Below the pieces are notes generated by a model. That model saw only the letters and a list, made by a program, of their open reading frames with translations, did not search any database and had not been told where the DNA came from. A stretch of 32,147 nt of DNA from Berkiella_A sp964633725 (GTDB lineage: Bacteria > Pseudomonadota > Gammaproteobacteria > Berkiellales > Berkiellaceae): NCBI GenBank assembly GCA_964633725.1, contig CAZWHY010000039.1, forward strand, positions 1 to 32,147. Direction: 5' to 3'. Position numbers and translations under genes: made by a program. This document shows, piece by piece, positions 16,004 through 23,412 of the stretch (position 1 is the first letter of the stretch; each line of letters starts with the position of its first letter).

Positions 16004-17467
16004 TTATGTAGCATCTTTTTTGATATTTTTTACACTAGATAATAGTCTCTGTGCCAATGGGGAAGCATGCTCTTTATTTTCTGCAAGGGATTCTAGAACC
16101 ATGAAGGCGGCTTCGTTATTGCCATTTTGTGCAAGCTTTGCTATTTCTTTAATATTTTCAGGTAATTCGGGGTTGAATCCCTGATTTCGCATATAAGTTT
16201 CAGGATTAAGTCCCATGCTTGTTGCAGAATGTAATAACTGCGCGATAACACCATTCCCAGGCATAGCGGATTGAGATGCATATGCATTGACTAGAGGTGC
16301 AACTTTTTTTTGAGAGGGTTGTTTAATAGGGATAGCGGCTTCGAGATATGATTTATTACGAGGGTAATGTCCGCAAATCTCACCTATTCTATTTGTTTGT
16401 CGTTCTTCCCATCCTTCTTGAAAATATCGCTCAAAACCATATTTTTGGAAAAGGTAATTGAGGCCATGCTCTAAACCAGTTGTTTCAGCCGTTTGTGGGA
16501 TGATTTTATCGGCAAGAGCCAGCCCATTATCTGAGTTTGCGAAGAACACAACACCTGTTTTATTTTTTAGGTTAAAGGCAACAAGAGCTCGGCAGTCTGT
16601 TGAGTCACCTGAGTGAAATGCTGTGATGCCATCACTATTTTTTTGCAAGCCAAAACCTAACCCCCATCCAACTTTGTTTAGATCGGCACTCTCTAATTTT
16701 GTTAGTTGGAGTTCGTCTTGTTCTATATCTTTCAGACCTACAGCCCATGGATCATTGTGCATGTTGAAACTGTCATCAAATTGAAATGCATTATCTAAAC
16801 TTTCGTCTCGCATCCAATAATTAATAAATTTCGCATAGTCTGTGGCAGTCGTTTGCAAGCTATTTGCAGCAACTCGACCAAAACTGCTGTTATCCATACC
16901 TATTGAGTCAAATACATATTCTTGTGCGAGTACTTCAAGGGTTCTGCCTGTTTGTTTTTCAATTGCTTCTTGCAAACACTGGTAGGCGATTCCTGAGTAA
17001 CCATATTTCGAGCCAGGTTCAAATTCAAAATTTAGTGGTTCATCAAGACCTGCTGTAATAGGCAAACCTGTTCGGTGTAATAATATTATTCTGGGTGTTA
17101 GGCTTTTGAAATCGTCGCTTGCGATATTTTTTGAAAATGTGCCGTCGCTTTGGTCGCGCCTAAGAATAATATCTAGACTTTCATCTGAAATAAAGGTTTC
17201 GTCAAAACGTGCATCTAAATCAATTTTACCAGCTTGCGCCAGCTTCAGGATCAAATAGGCAAAAATAGGTTTGCTTAGTGAGGCGGCACCGAAGCGTGTT
17301 GTGGCTGTTACCACTTCTCCTGTATTTGTAACACCTGCATGAACAGGAGAAGATGTGTTGTTATCAATATAGGCCATAGACACGCCGGGGATATCATATT
17401 GTGGAATTAATGCTTTGAGTTCATCTTCACCTATTATTTTTGCCAGTTGTTTTTTAGATCCTATCAT
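16004..17467 (-). CDS. Serine hydrolase of the class C beta-lactamase/LACTB type with C-terminal extension
   Basis: This 487-residue penicillin-binding-protein-like serine hydrolase lies opposite to its neighbours. The catalytic SxxK is S63-L-S-K66 in FGAASLSKPIFAYLILKL, the second motif is Y157-S-G159 in SKYGYSGIAYQ, and the third is H285-S-G287 in FHSGDSTD. Family members hydrolyse amide or ester bonds; the substrate here is unknown. There is no signal peptide or membrane helix, unlike periplasmic beta-lactamases. About 140 residues after the catalytic domain (from about 345) are extra, hydrophilic and rich in Glu, Asn and Lys at the end. In intracellular gammaproteobacteria, such cytoplasm-born hydrolases with extra C termini can be type IV effectors, which is only a hypothesis here. 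It lies between the intact and broken copies of the HicB-like gene. Confidence 0.8.
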   Translation of the reverse strand: MIGSKKQLAKIIGEDELKALIPQYDIPGVSMAYIDNNTSSPVHAGVTNTGEVVTATTRFGAASLSKPIFAYLILKLAQAGKIDLDARFDETFISDESLDIILRRDQSDGTFSKNIASDDFKSLTPRIILLHRTGLPITAGLDEPLNFEFEPGSKYGYSGIAYQCLQEAIEKQTGRTLEVLAQEYVFDSIGMDNSSFGRVAANSLQTTATDYAKFINYWMRDESLDNAFQFDDSFNMHNDPWAVGLKDIEQDELQLTKLESADLNKVGWGLGFGLQKNSDGITAFHSGDSTDCRALVAFNLKNKTGVVFFANSDNGLALADKIIPQTAETTGLEHGLNYLFQKYGFERYFQEGWEERQTNRIGEICGHYPRNKSYLEAAIPIKQPSQKKVAPLVNAYASQSAMPGNGVIAQLLHSATSMGLNPETYMRNQGFNPELPENIKEIAKLAQNGNNEAAFMVLESLAENKEHASPLAQRLLSSVKNIKKDAT

Positions 17468-17565
17468 AAGTGTATCACCACACGTAGTTTGTTGACTCTG
17501 TTAATAGTATCAACTCAAAATTTTGAGAAAGCAAGAGAGCTGTGTTGATATTAAAAATCTTATCC

Positions 17566-17661
17566 GCGCTAAAAAACATTATGGAAGAGGCGGTAGATGA
17601 TTATTTGGAATATAGAAAACGAGCGTTAAGTGATTTGACGACAGAAACATTGGTTGTTTGA
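17566..17661 (+). pseudogene. Truncated second copy of the HicB-like gene (3' end only)
   Basis: Positions 17566-17663 match 15221-15318 with 94 of 98 bases identical, including the stop codon. The frame is open through the copy. Of the four differences three are synonymous and one changes Ile to Val. That pattern suggests the copy once diverged as a functional gene, or was copied recently. Upstream of 17566 the match fades within about a dozen bases and no start codon with a HicB-like N terminus exists, so the 5' half is lost. A TGA at 17659-17661 ends the remnant. Confidence 0.85.
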
Positions 17662-17664
17662 GTG

Positions 17665-17688
17665 GTGTTCACGAAGTGAACACATTTT
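17665..17688 (+). terminator. Hairpin terminator after the HicB-like remnant
   Basis: GTGTTCAC (17665-17672) and GTGAACAC (17676-17683) form a perfect 8-bp stem with a three-base GAA loop, followed by ATTTT. The stem sits three bases after the remnant's TGA. The short U-run makes it a plausible weak intrinsic terminator on the plus strand. Confidence 0.5.
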
Positions 17689-17730
17689 CCTCGCCCAATT
17701 TTGGGAGAGGACGGCTTGGCTTGCCAAGCC
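17689..17730. repeat. Two further tight inverted repeats
   Basis: CCTC-G-CCCAA (17689-17698) pairs with TTGGG-A-GAGG (17701-17710) apart from one internal mismatch. GGCTTGGC (17713-17720) pairs perfectly with GCCAAGCC (17723-17730). Together with the hairpin just upstream and the 181-bp palindrome just downstream, these make the gap between the remnant and tgt almost entirely inverted repeats. The CCTCGCCC...GAGG pattern recalls common dispersed intergenic repeats in proteobacteria and partly resembles the hairpin after pgi. Confidence 0.7.
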
Positions 17731-17749
17731 TGGTGAGGGTTAATGTGCT

Positions 17750-17930
17750 AGGAATGGGCATGTAATAACTTACCGTTTTATCATCTCATTAAGCAAGCCA
17801 TCTTTAAATGAACCTCAATCGAAAAAGCACTCACATAGCCCTGCTATGCTCGCATTTTTCCTCAATCGTTCCATCTAAATATGCCAGCTTACTGAGCGCT
17901 AAACCCGTAAGTTATTACATGCCCATTCCT
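17750..17930 (+). repeat. 181-bp palindromic repeat, copy 1
   Basis: The element starts and ends with a perfect 24-bp inverted repeat (17750-17773 and 17907-17930). The inner arms continue as an imperfect palindrome, and a CATAG-CCCTG-CTATG hairpin sits at the centre (17834-17848). A second full copy lies at 24335-24515 (175 of 181 bases identical) and the end of a third, inverted, at 32093. It has no ORF of note, so it is non-autonomous. Here it lies 43 bases from the tgt stop. All visible ends have TA within one or two bases of the GGAAT terminus, compatible with TA-targeting movement as in IS630/mariner-derived MITEs; that is inference. Confidence 0.9.
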
Positions 17931-17973
17931 TAGAGATGCGAGGGTTTTCAAATTTTCCCGTGCTCGATCCTCA

Positions 17974-19146
17974 TCAAATCAATCCACTTAAAATCTGATT
18001 TCTATAATTTTGCATTTTCCGCATCATAAATGCGACATTGTGGGCGCTGGCTAGAGCGAGAACAACTGGTTCTTTGGCTTTGAATAAGTGATGGATATAA
18101 GCTCGGCTATAATTCTCACACAAAGGGCAATGGCAATCCTTATCTACCGGAAAGTGTTCGTTCTTGTGAGTTTGTCTTGTGAGTTTAAGCGGCCCATCAA
18201 AGGTAAACAATATACCATGGCGAGCGGAGCGCGTTGGGTATGCGCTATCAAAAGTATCAATGCCCAACGGCACGCATCTATCTAGTGATGGCAGGTCACC
18301 AATACCTAATAGATGTCTTGGTTTATCTTCAGGCAAGCAAGGGGTGGTGAGTTTGACCGTGTCATACAGCTCATCAATGTCTTTGCCTAAGCTGCCACCA
18401 ATAGCGTGGCCGTCAAAGGCTTGTTGCCCTAAGATCTCACAGCTTTTTTGGCGCATTTTTTTATCGATACGGCCATGGATGACAGAATATATCGCTTGGT
18501 TATTTGGGTTCTTCAGATGCTCTTCTAGCGAGCGTTTTTCCCAACGATGCGTTCTTTCAAAAGATTCTAAGTGTTGTTTTTCATCGATATGGTAGGGCAG
18601 TAATTCATCTAGCGGGATAATAATATCCGAACCAAAAGACTTTTGTGCTTGAATAGTTGACTCTGGTGTCAACTTGATTTTTTCGCCATTATAATAAGAA
18701 CGAAAAACAACCCCTTCTTCAGAAACTTTGAGTACAGAGCTATTATAATTTTTTGTACCCTTGCTCTTGAGCTCATTGGCGACGCCGCCATAAGCTAAAC
18801 TAAATACTTGAAATCCGCCAGAATCCGTAATAATGGGGGTTTTGCGCTGAATAAATGCGTGCAGGCCACCAGCTTGTTCAATGACGTTTGTACCGGGTTG
18901 TACTAATAAATGATAGGTATTACAAAACATTAATTGTAAGCCTAGTTTATCTAACTCATGATTGGGCAACGCTTTTAAAGTACCGTTGGTGCCAACCGCC
19001 ACAAAATTAGGGGTATCAATAATGCCATGTGGTGTATGGATACGCCCCACTCGTGCTTGTGATTTTGTAGATTGATAGACCAGCTCAAATTTAAAAGATT
19101 GAGGTGATTTTTGTATTGATTCAGTGGGGGTAGGGTTTTTAATCAT
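17974..19146 (-). CDS. tgt: Queuine-type tRNA-guanine transglycosylase
   Basis: Tgt swaps guanine-34 of GUN-anticodon tRNAs for a queuosine base. Visible are the general-base motif TDSGGFQVFSL (D108), the nucleophile D300 in FDSAYPTRSARHG, and the zinc ligands C338, C340, C343 and H369. Usual bacterial enzymes take preQ1 and show FDEC and GGLAVGE in the base pocket. This one has PLDELLPY (Leu182 instead of Cys) and AIGGSLGK (Gly254 where bacterial enzymes have Val). It also has an insert after DSGGFQVFSLAYG (about residues 119-137). These features match, from memory, the Chlamydia enzyme, which accepts the finished base queuine. At 390 residues it is slightly longer than E. coli Tgt (375). 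It overlaps the queuosine-precursor transporter gene by 8 bases. No yajC-secDF follows, unlike the common gammaproteobacterial context. Confidence 0.93.
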   Translation of the reverse strand: MIKNPTPTESIQKSPQSFKFELVYQSTKSQARVGRIHTPHGIIDTPNFVAVGTNGTLKALPNHELDKLGLQLMFCNTYHLLVQPGTNVIEQAGGLHAFIQRKTPIITDSGGFQVFSLAYGGVANELKSKGTKNYNSSVLKVSEEGVVFRSYYNGEKIKLTPESTIQAQKSFGSDIIIPLDELLPYHIDEKQHLESFERTHRWEKRSLEEHLKNPNNQAIYSVIHGRIDKKMRQKSCEILGQQAFDGHAIGGSLGKDIDELYDTVKLTTPCLPEDKPRHLLGIGDLPSLDRCVPLGIDTFDSAYPTRSARHGILFTFDGPLKLTRQTHKNEHFPVDKDCHCPLCENYSRAYIHHLFKAKEPVVLALASAHNVAFMMRKMQNYRNQILSGLI

Positions 19147-19804
19147 GTTTTATTAATTTCTTACTGGCGGAAGCGATAAAAGGCAAACAGACAATGCAAA
19201 GGCATTTGATTATATAGCTAACGATAAAGATTTCCATTAATGCAGAGACAATGCCATAGAGTCCAAAAACGGTAAATAATGCTGTATCTAATAATTGACT
19301 GATTAATATAGAGAGCGAGCTTGCAAAAACCATTGGTACATGAGGTATACGGTTTCTAATCACTTTATAAAAACGGCTATCAAATTGCTGAACAATAAAG
19401 GCGGTAATGATAGATGCAATGATAATGCGAGGTGCATGTTGCAAGAGTGCTTGATACATGGCTTGGGTTTGATCATAGTCGCTAGGGATATAAGCGAGAT
19501 GAATTTGGCTCATAATGATGAAAAATACCTGGCAAGCTAGGCTGGCCCAGATGGCCTTTTGGGAGGCTTTTTGGCCATGATACTCTTGTAATAAATTCAG
19601 GCCAAACAATCCGCCTACGGCAAAGATGTCACTGGCCGTGGCATTAAAGTGAAAGAGTTCTATTTGTTTTAGTACAAATAGGTTTGCAATAAAGGTAACA
19701 AACACAATCCAGGAGGTTAGGGCGCTTTTACCTAATCGCAAAAACACCCAGGCGCAGGTTACTACCAAAAATATGCTGAAAATAAATAGCAAATTGTTAA
19801 ACAT
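19139..19804 (-). CDS. yhhQ: Queuosine precursor/queuine transporter YhhQ
   Basis: This 221-residue membrane protein of the YhhQ (DUF165) family has about six hydrophobic helices. The family motifs NLLQEYHGQKASQKAIW (residues 74-90) and SQLLDTALFTVFG are seen. YhhQ proteins import preQ0/preQ1 in E. coli and, together with a queuine-type Tgt, queuine in Chlamydia. Its stop overlaps the tgt start by 8 bases, so the two are coupled. With the queuine-like pocket of the neighbouring Tgt, the likely cargo here is queuine taken from a host or surroundings; that is inference. ppa lies 96 bases upstream on the same strand and may share its transcript. Confidence 0.88.
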   Translation of the reverse strand: MFNNLLFIFSIFLVVTCAWVFLRLGKSALTSWIVFVTFIANLFVLKQIELFHFNATASDIFAVGGLFGLNLLQEYHGQKASQKAIWASLACQVFFIIMSQIHLAYIPSDYDQTQAMYQALLQHAPRIIIASIITAFIVQQFDSRFYKVIRNRIPHVPMVFASSLSILISQLLDTALFTVFGLYGIVSALMEIFIVSYIIKCLCIVCLPFIASASKKLIKHD

Positions 19805-19900
19805 AATCTCAAATTAAGCTCTGATAATCAGGTTAGCAATCATACATCATTGGCACTGGCTAGCCAATATCAATCATGTTATTTGGTAGACTAATGGTTG

Positions 19901-20449
19901 TTAGTAAGGTGGCTTATCGGCCGTGTTTTGATAATTCCTAAGGCCATCTAAAATTTCTTTTTCAGCAGCTTCGCGAGGCAACCAACCTTCTAGTTTGACC
20001 CATTTTCCTGGCTCTAAGTCTTTATAGTGTGTGAAAAAATGTGCAATTTGTTGCAATAGCAAGGGGGGCATATCTTCTGCTTCCGTCACTTTGTCATATA
20101 GGCAGGTTAGTGACTCGACAGGAACCGCTAAGATTTTTCTATCGTGCCCAGCCTCATCTTCCATATTAAGCATGCCTATAGGTCTGCATCTAATGACGCT
20201 GCCACGGTTAACCGGAGTTGGGGTAACCACAAGCACATCAACTGGATCACCATCATCAGATAGTGTTTTGGGGACGTAGCCATAATCGCAAGGATAGTGC
20301 ATGCATGTAGATAAGAAGCGATCGACGAATAAAGCACCCGTATTTTTATCGACTTCGTATTTGACTGGTTCGCTGTGAGCGGGGATTTCAATGATGACAT
20401 TTATGTCTTTTGGCACATTTTTGCCGGCGTTCACTAAAGATAGACTCAT
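19901..20449 (-). CDS. ppa: Soluble inorganic pyrophosphatase (family I)
   Basis: This cytoplasmic enzyme hydrolyses pyrophosphate to phosphate, driving biosynthetic reactions. The family I signature DDGDPVDVLVV (residues 65-75) has the metal-binding aspartates. The active-site residues around KYEVDKNTG, FLSTCMHYPCDYGYVP and the C-terminal HFFTHYKDLEPGKWV are also present. At 182 residues it has normal bacterial length. The ATG follows an AAGGAAC Shine-Dalgarno. It is divergent from hppA across 258 bp, so a soluble and a membrane pyrophosphatase share one intergenic region. A weak hairpin (ATTGGC/GCCAAT, 19849-19868) follows the stop but has no U-run. Confidence 0.96.
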   Translation of the reverse strand: MSLSLVNAGKNVPKDINVIIEIPAHSEPVKYEVDKNTGALFVDRFLSTCMHYPCDYGYVPKTLSDDGDPVDVLVVTPTPVNRGSVIRCRPIGMLNMEDEAGHDRKILAVPVESLTCLYDKVTEAEDMPPLLLQQIAHFFTHYKDLEPGKWVKLEGWLPREAAEKEILDGLRNYQNTADKPPY

Positions 20450-20707
20450 GATCGTTCCTTTTTGTACTTAATCTGTACTTGAAATATGCCAAACACACGA
20501 ATTGGAATTCAGCTAACTGTTTAATTTTCTCACAAATTTGTCACATTATACCTATTCTTGTGATTCTTGGTAGGAAATTAAGCAATGAAACTGATTATAT
20601 TCTATTATTTTGCTAGGGTTTTTAGTTGATTTCATACCCATAGAGCTAAAAAATCAGTAGACTGTAGCTCAAAATTTTAAAAATAATATTATAGTTTGGA
20701 GAACTAA

Positions 20708-22717
20708 ATGGAGCTTATGAATTCCATACCCCCTATTTTAGGGTGCTTAGGGTTGGCAACAGCATTACTGCTGTATCGCGTGATTCTCTCATATAGCACA
20801 GGCGGCGCTAAAATTACTCAAATAGGTGAAGCCATTCATCTTGGGGCCATGGTTTTTATGCGTCGTGAGTATAAAATGTTGTCTCTTTTTGCTCTGGCAT
20901 TGCTCATTTTGCTTTATTTTTTCTTAGGTTGGGAAACCGCAATATCATTTGCGGTTGGGGCAGTTAGTTCTGCCACCGCGGGTTATATTGGAATGTATGC
21001 GGCAACGCGTGCGAATGTGCGAACAACCAATGCGGCTCATACAAAAGGAGCCGCTGAGGCGCTAACCATTGCATTTTTTGGTGGTTCAGTGATGGGGTTA
21101 ACAGTTGCCTCATTGGGTTTATTTGGTTTGGGATTGTTATATTTTTGGTTTGGGGGTTCACCTGAGACGGCTCACGTCATACATGGCTTTGGTATGGGCG
21201 CATCGACGGTTGCTCTATTTTCACGTGTGGGCGGTGGTATTTTCACCAAGAGTGCAGACATTGGGGCTGACTTGGTTGGTAAAATTGAAGTGGGCATCCC
21301 AGAAGATGATCCTAGAAACCCAGGCGTTATCGCGGATAACGTGGGAGATAATGTCGGTGATGTTGCTGGCATGGGCTCTGATATTTTTGAATCGTATTGT
21401 GGTGCTATGATTGCTTGTATTGCGATAGCCTCTACAATGAGTTTGGCTGAGTTGGCTAATTTTGGTGGCGCAAGCCAACAATCTTTAATGTTTTTGCCTT
21501 TGGCGCTATCTTCTGCTGGTTTACTTTGCTCAGTTGTCGGTATTGGATTGACACGCCTTATGTCGAATAGCAAGCCAGAAGTTGCTTTAAGAGTTGGCAC
21601 AATTGGTTCAACGCTATTATTTATGGTGGCATCTTATTTTGTCATCCAAAAAACAGGGATATCAACCAATGTTTGGTCTGCGGTGGCCTGCGGTGCTGTG
21701 GGCGGTATCGTCATTGGTTTGGTTACAGAATATTATACGGGCAGCAAGCCTGTTATACGTATTGCCAATTCCGGTAAAACAGGCCCAGCGACGCTGATCA
21801 TTACAGGGCTAGCCGTAGGCATGGAGTCTGTGGTCATTCCGGTCTTAACCATTTGTGGCATTATTTATTTTTCATCTATGTGGGTAGGTTTATACGGTGT
21901 GGGTATTGCGGCTGTTGGCATGTTGGCGACGGTTGGTATTACGATGGCGATTGATGCTTATGGTCCTGTGGCAGATAATGCCGGTGGTATTGCGGAAATG
22001 GGTGGTTTGGGTGCAGACACTCGTAAAATCACAGATGCTCTAGATGAACTGGGGAATACGACAGCCGCTATTGGTAAAGGTTTTGCCATAGGCGCGGCAG
22101 CACTTGCTGCGTTAGCGATTATCAGTGCGTTTGTGCAGACTATTTCTATGCATAAACCTGGTTTTGTTTTAGAGCTGGGTAATCCTGATGTGCTCGTTGG
22201 CATGTTTATTGGCGGTATTATACCGTATATGATTGCTTCTTTGACGATGACTGCAGTTGGCGATGCGGCTTTTGAAATGATCGAAGAAATTCGTCGCCAG
22301 TTTAGAGAAATTAAAGGATTACTAGAAGGCACGGCAGAGCCTGATACGGCACGTTGTATAGATATTGCAACGACAGCAGCGTTAAAGAAAATGATTTTGC
22401 CTGGTATTATTGCCGTATCTGCCCCAGTTGTGGTTGGGTTTGGTATTTCGGCAGAAGCCTTAGGCGGCATGTTGGGTGGTGCGCTACTCAGCTGCGTATT
22501 GCTGGCTTTATTTATGGCGAACTCAGGTGGTGCTTGGGATAATGCGAAAAAATATATCGAGAAAGGCAACCTAGGTGGCAAAGGCTCTGACGTGCATTCT
22601 GCTGCAGTGGTTGGTGATACCGTTGGCGATCCCTTTAAGGATACCAGTGGTCCTTCCATGAATATTTTGATAAATGTCATGGCAATTGTCAGTTTGGTGA
22701 TTGCGCCATTATTGTAG
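20708..22717 (+). CDS. hppA: Membrane-bound ion-pumping pyrophosphatase, K+-dependent type
   Basis: This 669-residue integral membrane pyrophosphatase with about 16 helices couples PPi hydrolysis to cation export. The substrate site motif is GADLVGKIEVGIPEDDPRNP (187-206), followed by ADNVGDNVGDVAGMGSD. DNAGGIAEM and DALDELGNTTAAIGKGFAIG lie near 423-461. K+-independent enzymes have NTTKA; this one has NTTAA (Ala453), so it is predicted to be K+-stimulated. Whether it pumps H+ or Na+ cannot be settled by eye, because both types occur in the K+-dependent group. The C terminus has the conserved GDTVGDPFKDTSGPS. TTTGGAG precedes the start by 7 bases. It stands alone or leads into sodC past a hairpin. 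Confidence 0.95.
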   Translation: MELMNSIPPILGCLGLATALLLYRVILSYSTGGAKITQIGEAIHLGAMVFMRREYKMLSLFALALLILLYFFLGWETAISFAVGAVSSATAGYIGMYAATRANVRTTNAAHTKGAAEALTIAFFGGSVMGLTVASLGLFGLGLLYFWFGGSPETAHVIHGFGMGASTVALFSRVGGGIFTKSADIGADLVGKIEVGIPEDDPRNPGVIADNVGDNVGDVAGMGSDIFESYCGAMIACIAIASTMSLAELANFGGASQQSLMFLPLALSSAGLLCSVVGIGLTRLMSNSKPEVALRVGTIGSTLLFMVASYFVIQKTGISTNVWSAVACGAVGGIVIGLVTEYYTGSKPVIRIANSGKTGPATLIITGLAVGMESVVIPVLTICGIIYFSSMWVGLYGVGIAAVGMLATVGITMAIDAYGPVADNAGGIAEMGGLGADTRKITDALDELGNTTAAIGKGFAIGAAALAALAIISAFVQTISMHKPGFVLELGNPDVLVGMFIGGIIPYMIASLTMTAVGDAAFEMIEEIRRQFREIKGLLEGTAEPDTARCIDIATTAALKKMILPGIIAVSAPVVVGFGISAEALGGMLGGALLSCVLLALFMANSGGAWDNAKKYIEKGNLGGKGSDVHSAAVVGDTVGDPFKDTSGPSMNILINVMAIVSLVIAPLL

Positions 22718-22742
22718 TATATTTTAGTTATAAACACTTTAT

Positions 22743-22770
22743 TTGCCCTTTCTCTAGTGAGAAGGGGCAA
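22743..22770 (+). terminator. Hairpin between hppA and sodC
   Basis: A 12-bp stem (22743-22754 with 22759-22770, one G-T wobble) closes a TAGT loop, 25 bases after the hppA stop. No U-run follows, so it is not a canonical terminator. It may be a partial terminator, a 3' end stabiliser of hppA mRNA, or a leader structure for sodC, whose start lies 22 bases further on. Confidence 0.5.
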
Positions 22771-22792
22771 TGTCGCAAATAAGGATATTTGC

Positions 22793-23395
22793 ATGTATCA
22801 AAAAGCAAAAAAGCTAGGATTCATTCCATCTTTCTCTGTTTTATCGACTTTATTTTTTTTATCTTTTCCTATTTCTGTTTATGCTCAAAGTTCTGTAGTG
22901 GACGAAAAAGATAGTAAGAGTTCCCAAACCATTAGAGTTTTTGCTCTTAATCATGACATTGAAAGTCAAGGCATTGGTGAACAAATTGGCACAATAGAAT
23001 TCTCTAATAGTCCAGATGGACTTGTTATTCAGACTCAGTTAGATTCCTTGGGGACTGGAGAGCATGGCTTTCATATTCATCAAAATCCTTTCTGTGAGTT
23101 TAAAACCATAGACGATTATACTGTTCCAGGGCTCAGTGCCGGTGGGCATTTCGATCCTGAGCATGCAGTTAAGCACTTAGGGCCTGAAGGAACAGGGCAC
23201 TTAGGTGACTTGCCTAAGATAATAGCGGATGATGCGGGGCATTCTCAGCAAACACTCATAGCATCCAGATTAAATTTACAATTGATTCAAGGTCGCTCTA
23301 TTATCATTCACGAGTCGGGTGATAATTACTCTGATATGCCTAATAAACTGGGTGGTGGTGGCGCACGAGTCGCTTGTGGGGTTATCAGTGAGTAA
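22793..23395 (+). CDS. sodC: Exported Cu/Zn superoxide dismutase
   Basis: SodC dismutates superoxide in the periplasm. The N terminus is a signal peptide: a basic MYQKAKKLG, a hydrophobic core through about residue 30 and a likely cleavage after VYAQ or YA. Copper ligands are in GFHIHQNPFC; bridging and zinc ligands are in GGHFDPEHAVKHLGPEGTGHLGDLP; the C-terminal GGGGARVACGVI has the channel arginine and the disulfide cysteine. A GTG at 22757 is in frame upstream, but the ATG at 22793 follows AAGGAT and starts the signal peptide, so it is used (200 residues). The gene after it starts 17 bases downstream. Periplasmic SodC is frequent in bacteria exposed to host oxidative burst. Confidence 0.94.
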   Translation: MYQKAKKLGFIPSFSVLSTLFFLSFPISVYAQSSVVDEKDSKSSQTIRVFALNHDIESQGIGEQIGTIEFSNSPDGLVIQTQLDSLGTGEHGFHIHQNPFCEFKTIDDYTVPGLSAGGHFDPEHAVKHLGPEGTGHLGDLPKIIADDAGHSQQTLIASRLNLQLIQGRSIIIHESGDNYSDMPNKLGGGGARVACGVISE

Positions 23396-23412
23396 GTTAA
23401 AGAAGGTGAAAT

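Noticed and set aside
15107..17663. Composite transposon between the two HicB-like copies
   Set aside because: No transposase, terminal inverted repeats or target duplication was found at the edges; a duplication with insertion or loss explains the data.
17750..17930. Protein-coding content in the 181-bp repeat
   Set aside because: No frame carries a start with a Shine-Dalgarno or a sensible product, and the symmetry explains the sequence.
20465..20492. TTGGCA-16-TAAGTA as a ppa promoter on the minus strand
   Set aside because: Transcription would begin only about 9 bases before the ATG, inside the Shine-Dalgarno.
22757..22792. GTG start extending sodC
   Set aside because: It would put twelve residues, including parts of a hairpin, before a well-formed signal peptide; the ATG at 22793 has its own Shine-Dalgarno.
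21958..22794. Long minus-strand open frame of 278 codons opposite hppA
   Set aside because: It lies wholly antisense to the highly conserved hppA coding sequence and shows no family motif; it reflects codon bias of the membrane protein.
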